From assembly GCA_015680685.1 (NCBI GenBank), contig MNCI01030123.1:506692-546737 (forward strand): 40,046 nt of DNA, written 5' to 3'. The notes below the pieces were generated by a model that did not search any database, was not told where the DNA came from, and worked only from the letters and a program-made list of their open reading frames with translations. Source of the DNA: Gnetum montanum (Eukaryota; Streptophyta; Gnetopsida; Gnetales; Gnetaceae). Numbering within the stretch: the stretch's first letter is position 1; each line of letters opens with the position of its first letter. The position numbers and the translations under genes are program-made. This document shows positions 39,935 to 40,046 of the stretch, piece after piece.

Positions 39935-40046
39935 TGATGAGACACAGATCACACAAGCCGTAATATCGCGTACGCGATATCGCGTCTCTCCCTGCGATAT
40001 CGCATACACGATATCATGGTCCGCCGCCATATCTATAAATAAGAGG
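39935..40046 (+). repeat. start of a G1-family LTR inserted into the Athila LTR
   Basis: It starts TGATGAGACA and aligns with 760-858, ending in the same 'atctataaataagagg'. It carries CGCGTACGCG (39967-39976), CGCGATATCGCG (39973-39984) and GCGATATCGC (39994-40003). No PPT precedes it, so it is a 5' LTR or solo LTR. CCAAG (39930-39934) is its predicted target-site duplication. Confidence 0.88.
40033..40041 (+). promoter_or_regulatory. TATA box of the terminal LTR
   Basis: CTATAAATA, same spacing from the LTR start as in the copy at 845 within about 15 bp. Confidence 0.65.

Noticed and set aside
1-40046. Similarity of the window's two ends as sign of one complete element or circularity
   Set aside because: The end LTR lacks a PPT before it, is flanked by CCAAG rather than TACCT, and sits in an unrelated LTR; it is a separate insertion of the same family.

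Overview
The window looks like repeat-rich nuclear DNA from a large plant genome. A gymnosperm would fit, but nothing in the sequence proves it. It is AT-rich, has no bacterial-style gene layout, and is dominated by old nested LTR retrotransposons. Their primer-binding sites match plant initiator-Met and Asp tRNA priming, and their reading frames carry many TAG/TAA/TGA stops of the kind left by C-to-T decay of methylated DNA. I see no intact protein-coding gene, no rRNA or tRNA gene and no CRISPR array.

Layout. (1) 1-1696: the 3' end of a Ty3/Gypsy-type element and its whole 3' LTR (760-1696). (2) 1697-4960: AT-rich sequence with a minus-strand Copia gag remnant (about 2980-3510), a duplicated hairpin unit and a degenerate tandem repeat. 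(3) About 4964-17199: a plus-strand Ty1/Copia element whose 3' LTR was split by a second element. The inserted element (9834-16880) has both LTRs, a tRNA-Asp-type PBS, gag and protease remnants, but no recognisable RT, RNase H or integrase. A GACTT/AACTT target-site duplication proves the nesting. (4) About 17530-19305: the tail of a chromovirus pol (RNase H, integrase, chromodomain), a polypurine tract and the first 100 bp of its LTR. (5) About 19306-23655: a 5'-truncated SIRE-like Copia element with gag remnant, an extra ORF behind it and a 3' LTR. (6) About 24470-26620: the only stretch that does not look like a transposon. It keeps many CpG dinucleotides and has good splice and poly(A) signals; it is the best candidate for host regulatory or transcribed DNA. 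(7) 26627-26720: a possible tRNA-derived SINE head. (8) 27496-29514: a chromovirus 5' LTR, PBS and gag start, interrupted by (9) 29515-39934: a long Athila/Tat-type Ty3/Gypsy element with gag, protease, RT, RNase H, integrase, a 153-bp tandem array and a post-pol ORF. Its 3' LTR is itself cut at 39934 by (10) an LTR of the same family as the one at 760, which runs off the window end.

The coding remnants are parts of retroviral-type gag-pol polyproteins: capsid, protease, reverse transcriptase/RNase H and integrase. All are broken by stops, frameshifts or loss of catalytic residues. The most unusual observations are a 519-bp integrase block in reverse orientation bounded exactly by the only two N bases; AGACATCT-type near-palindromes clustered in LTRs of two unrelated families and ahead of an extra ORF; palindromic GCGATATCGC clusters just upstream of LTR TATA boxes; the gag-protease-only nested element; and the CpG-retaining island.
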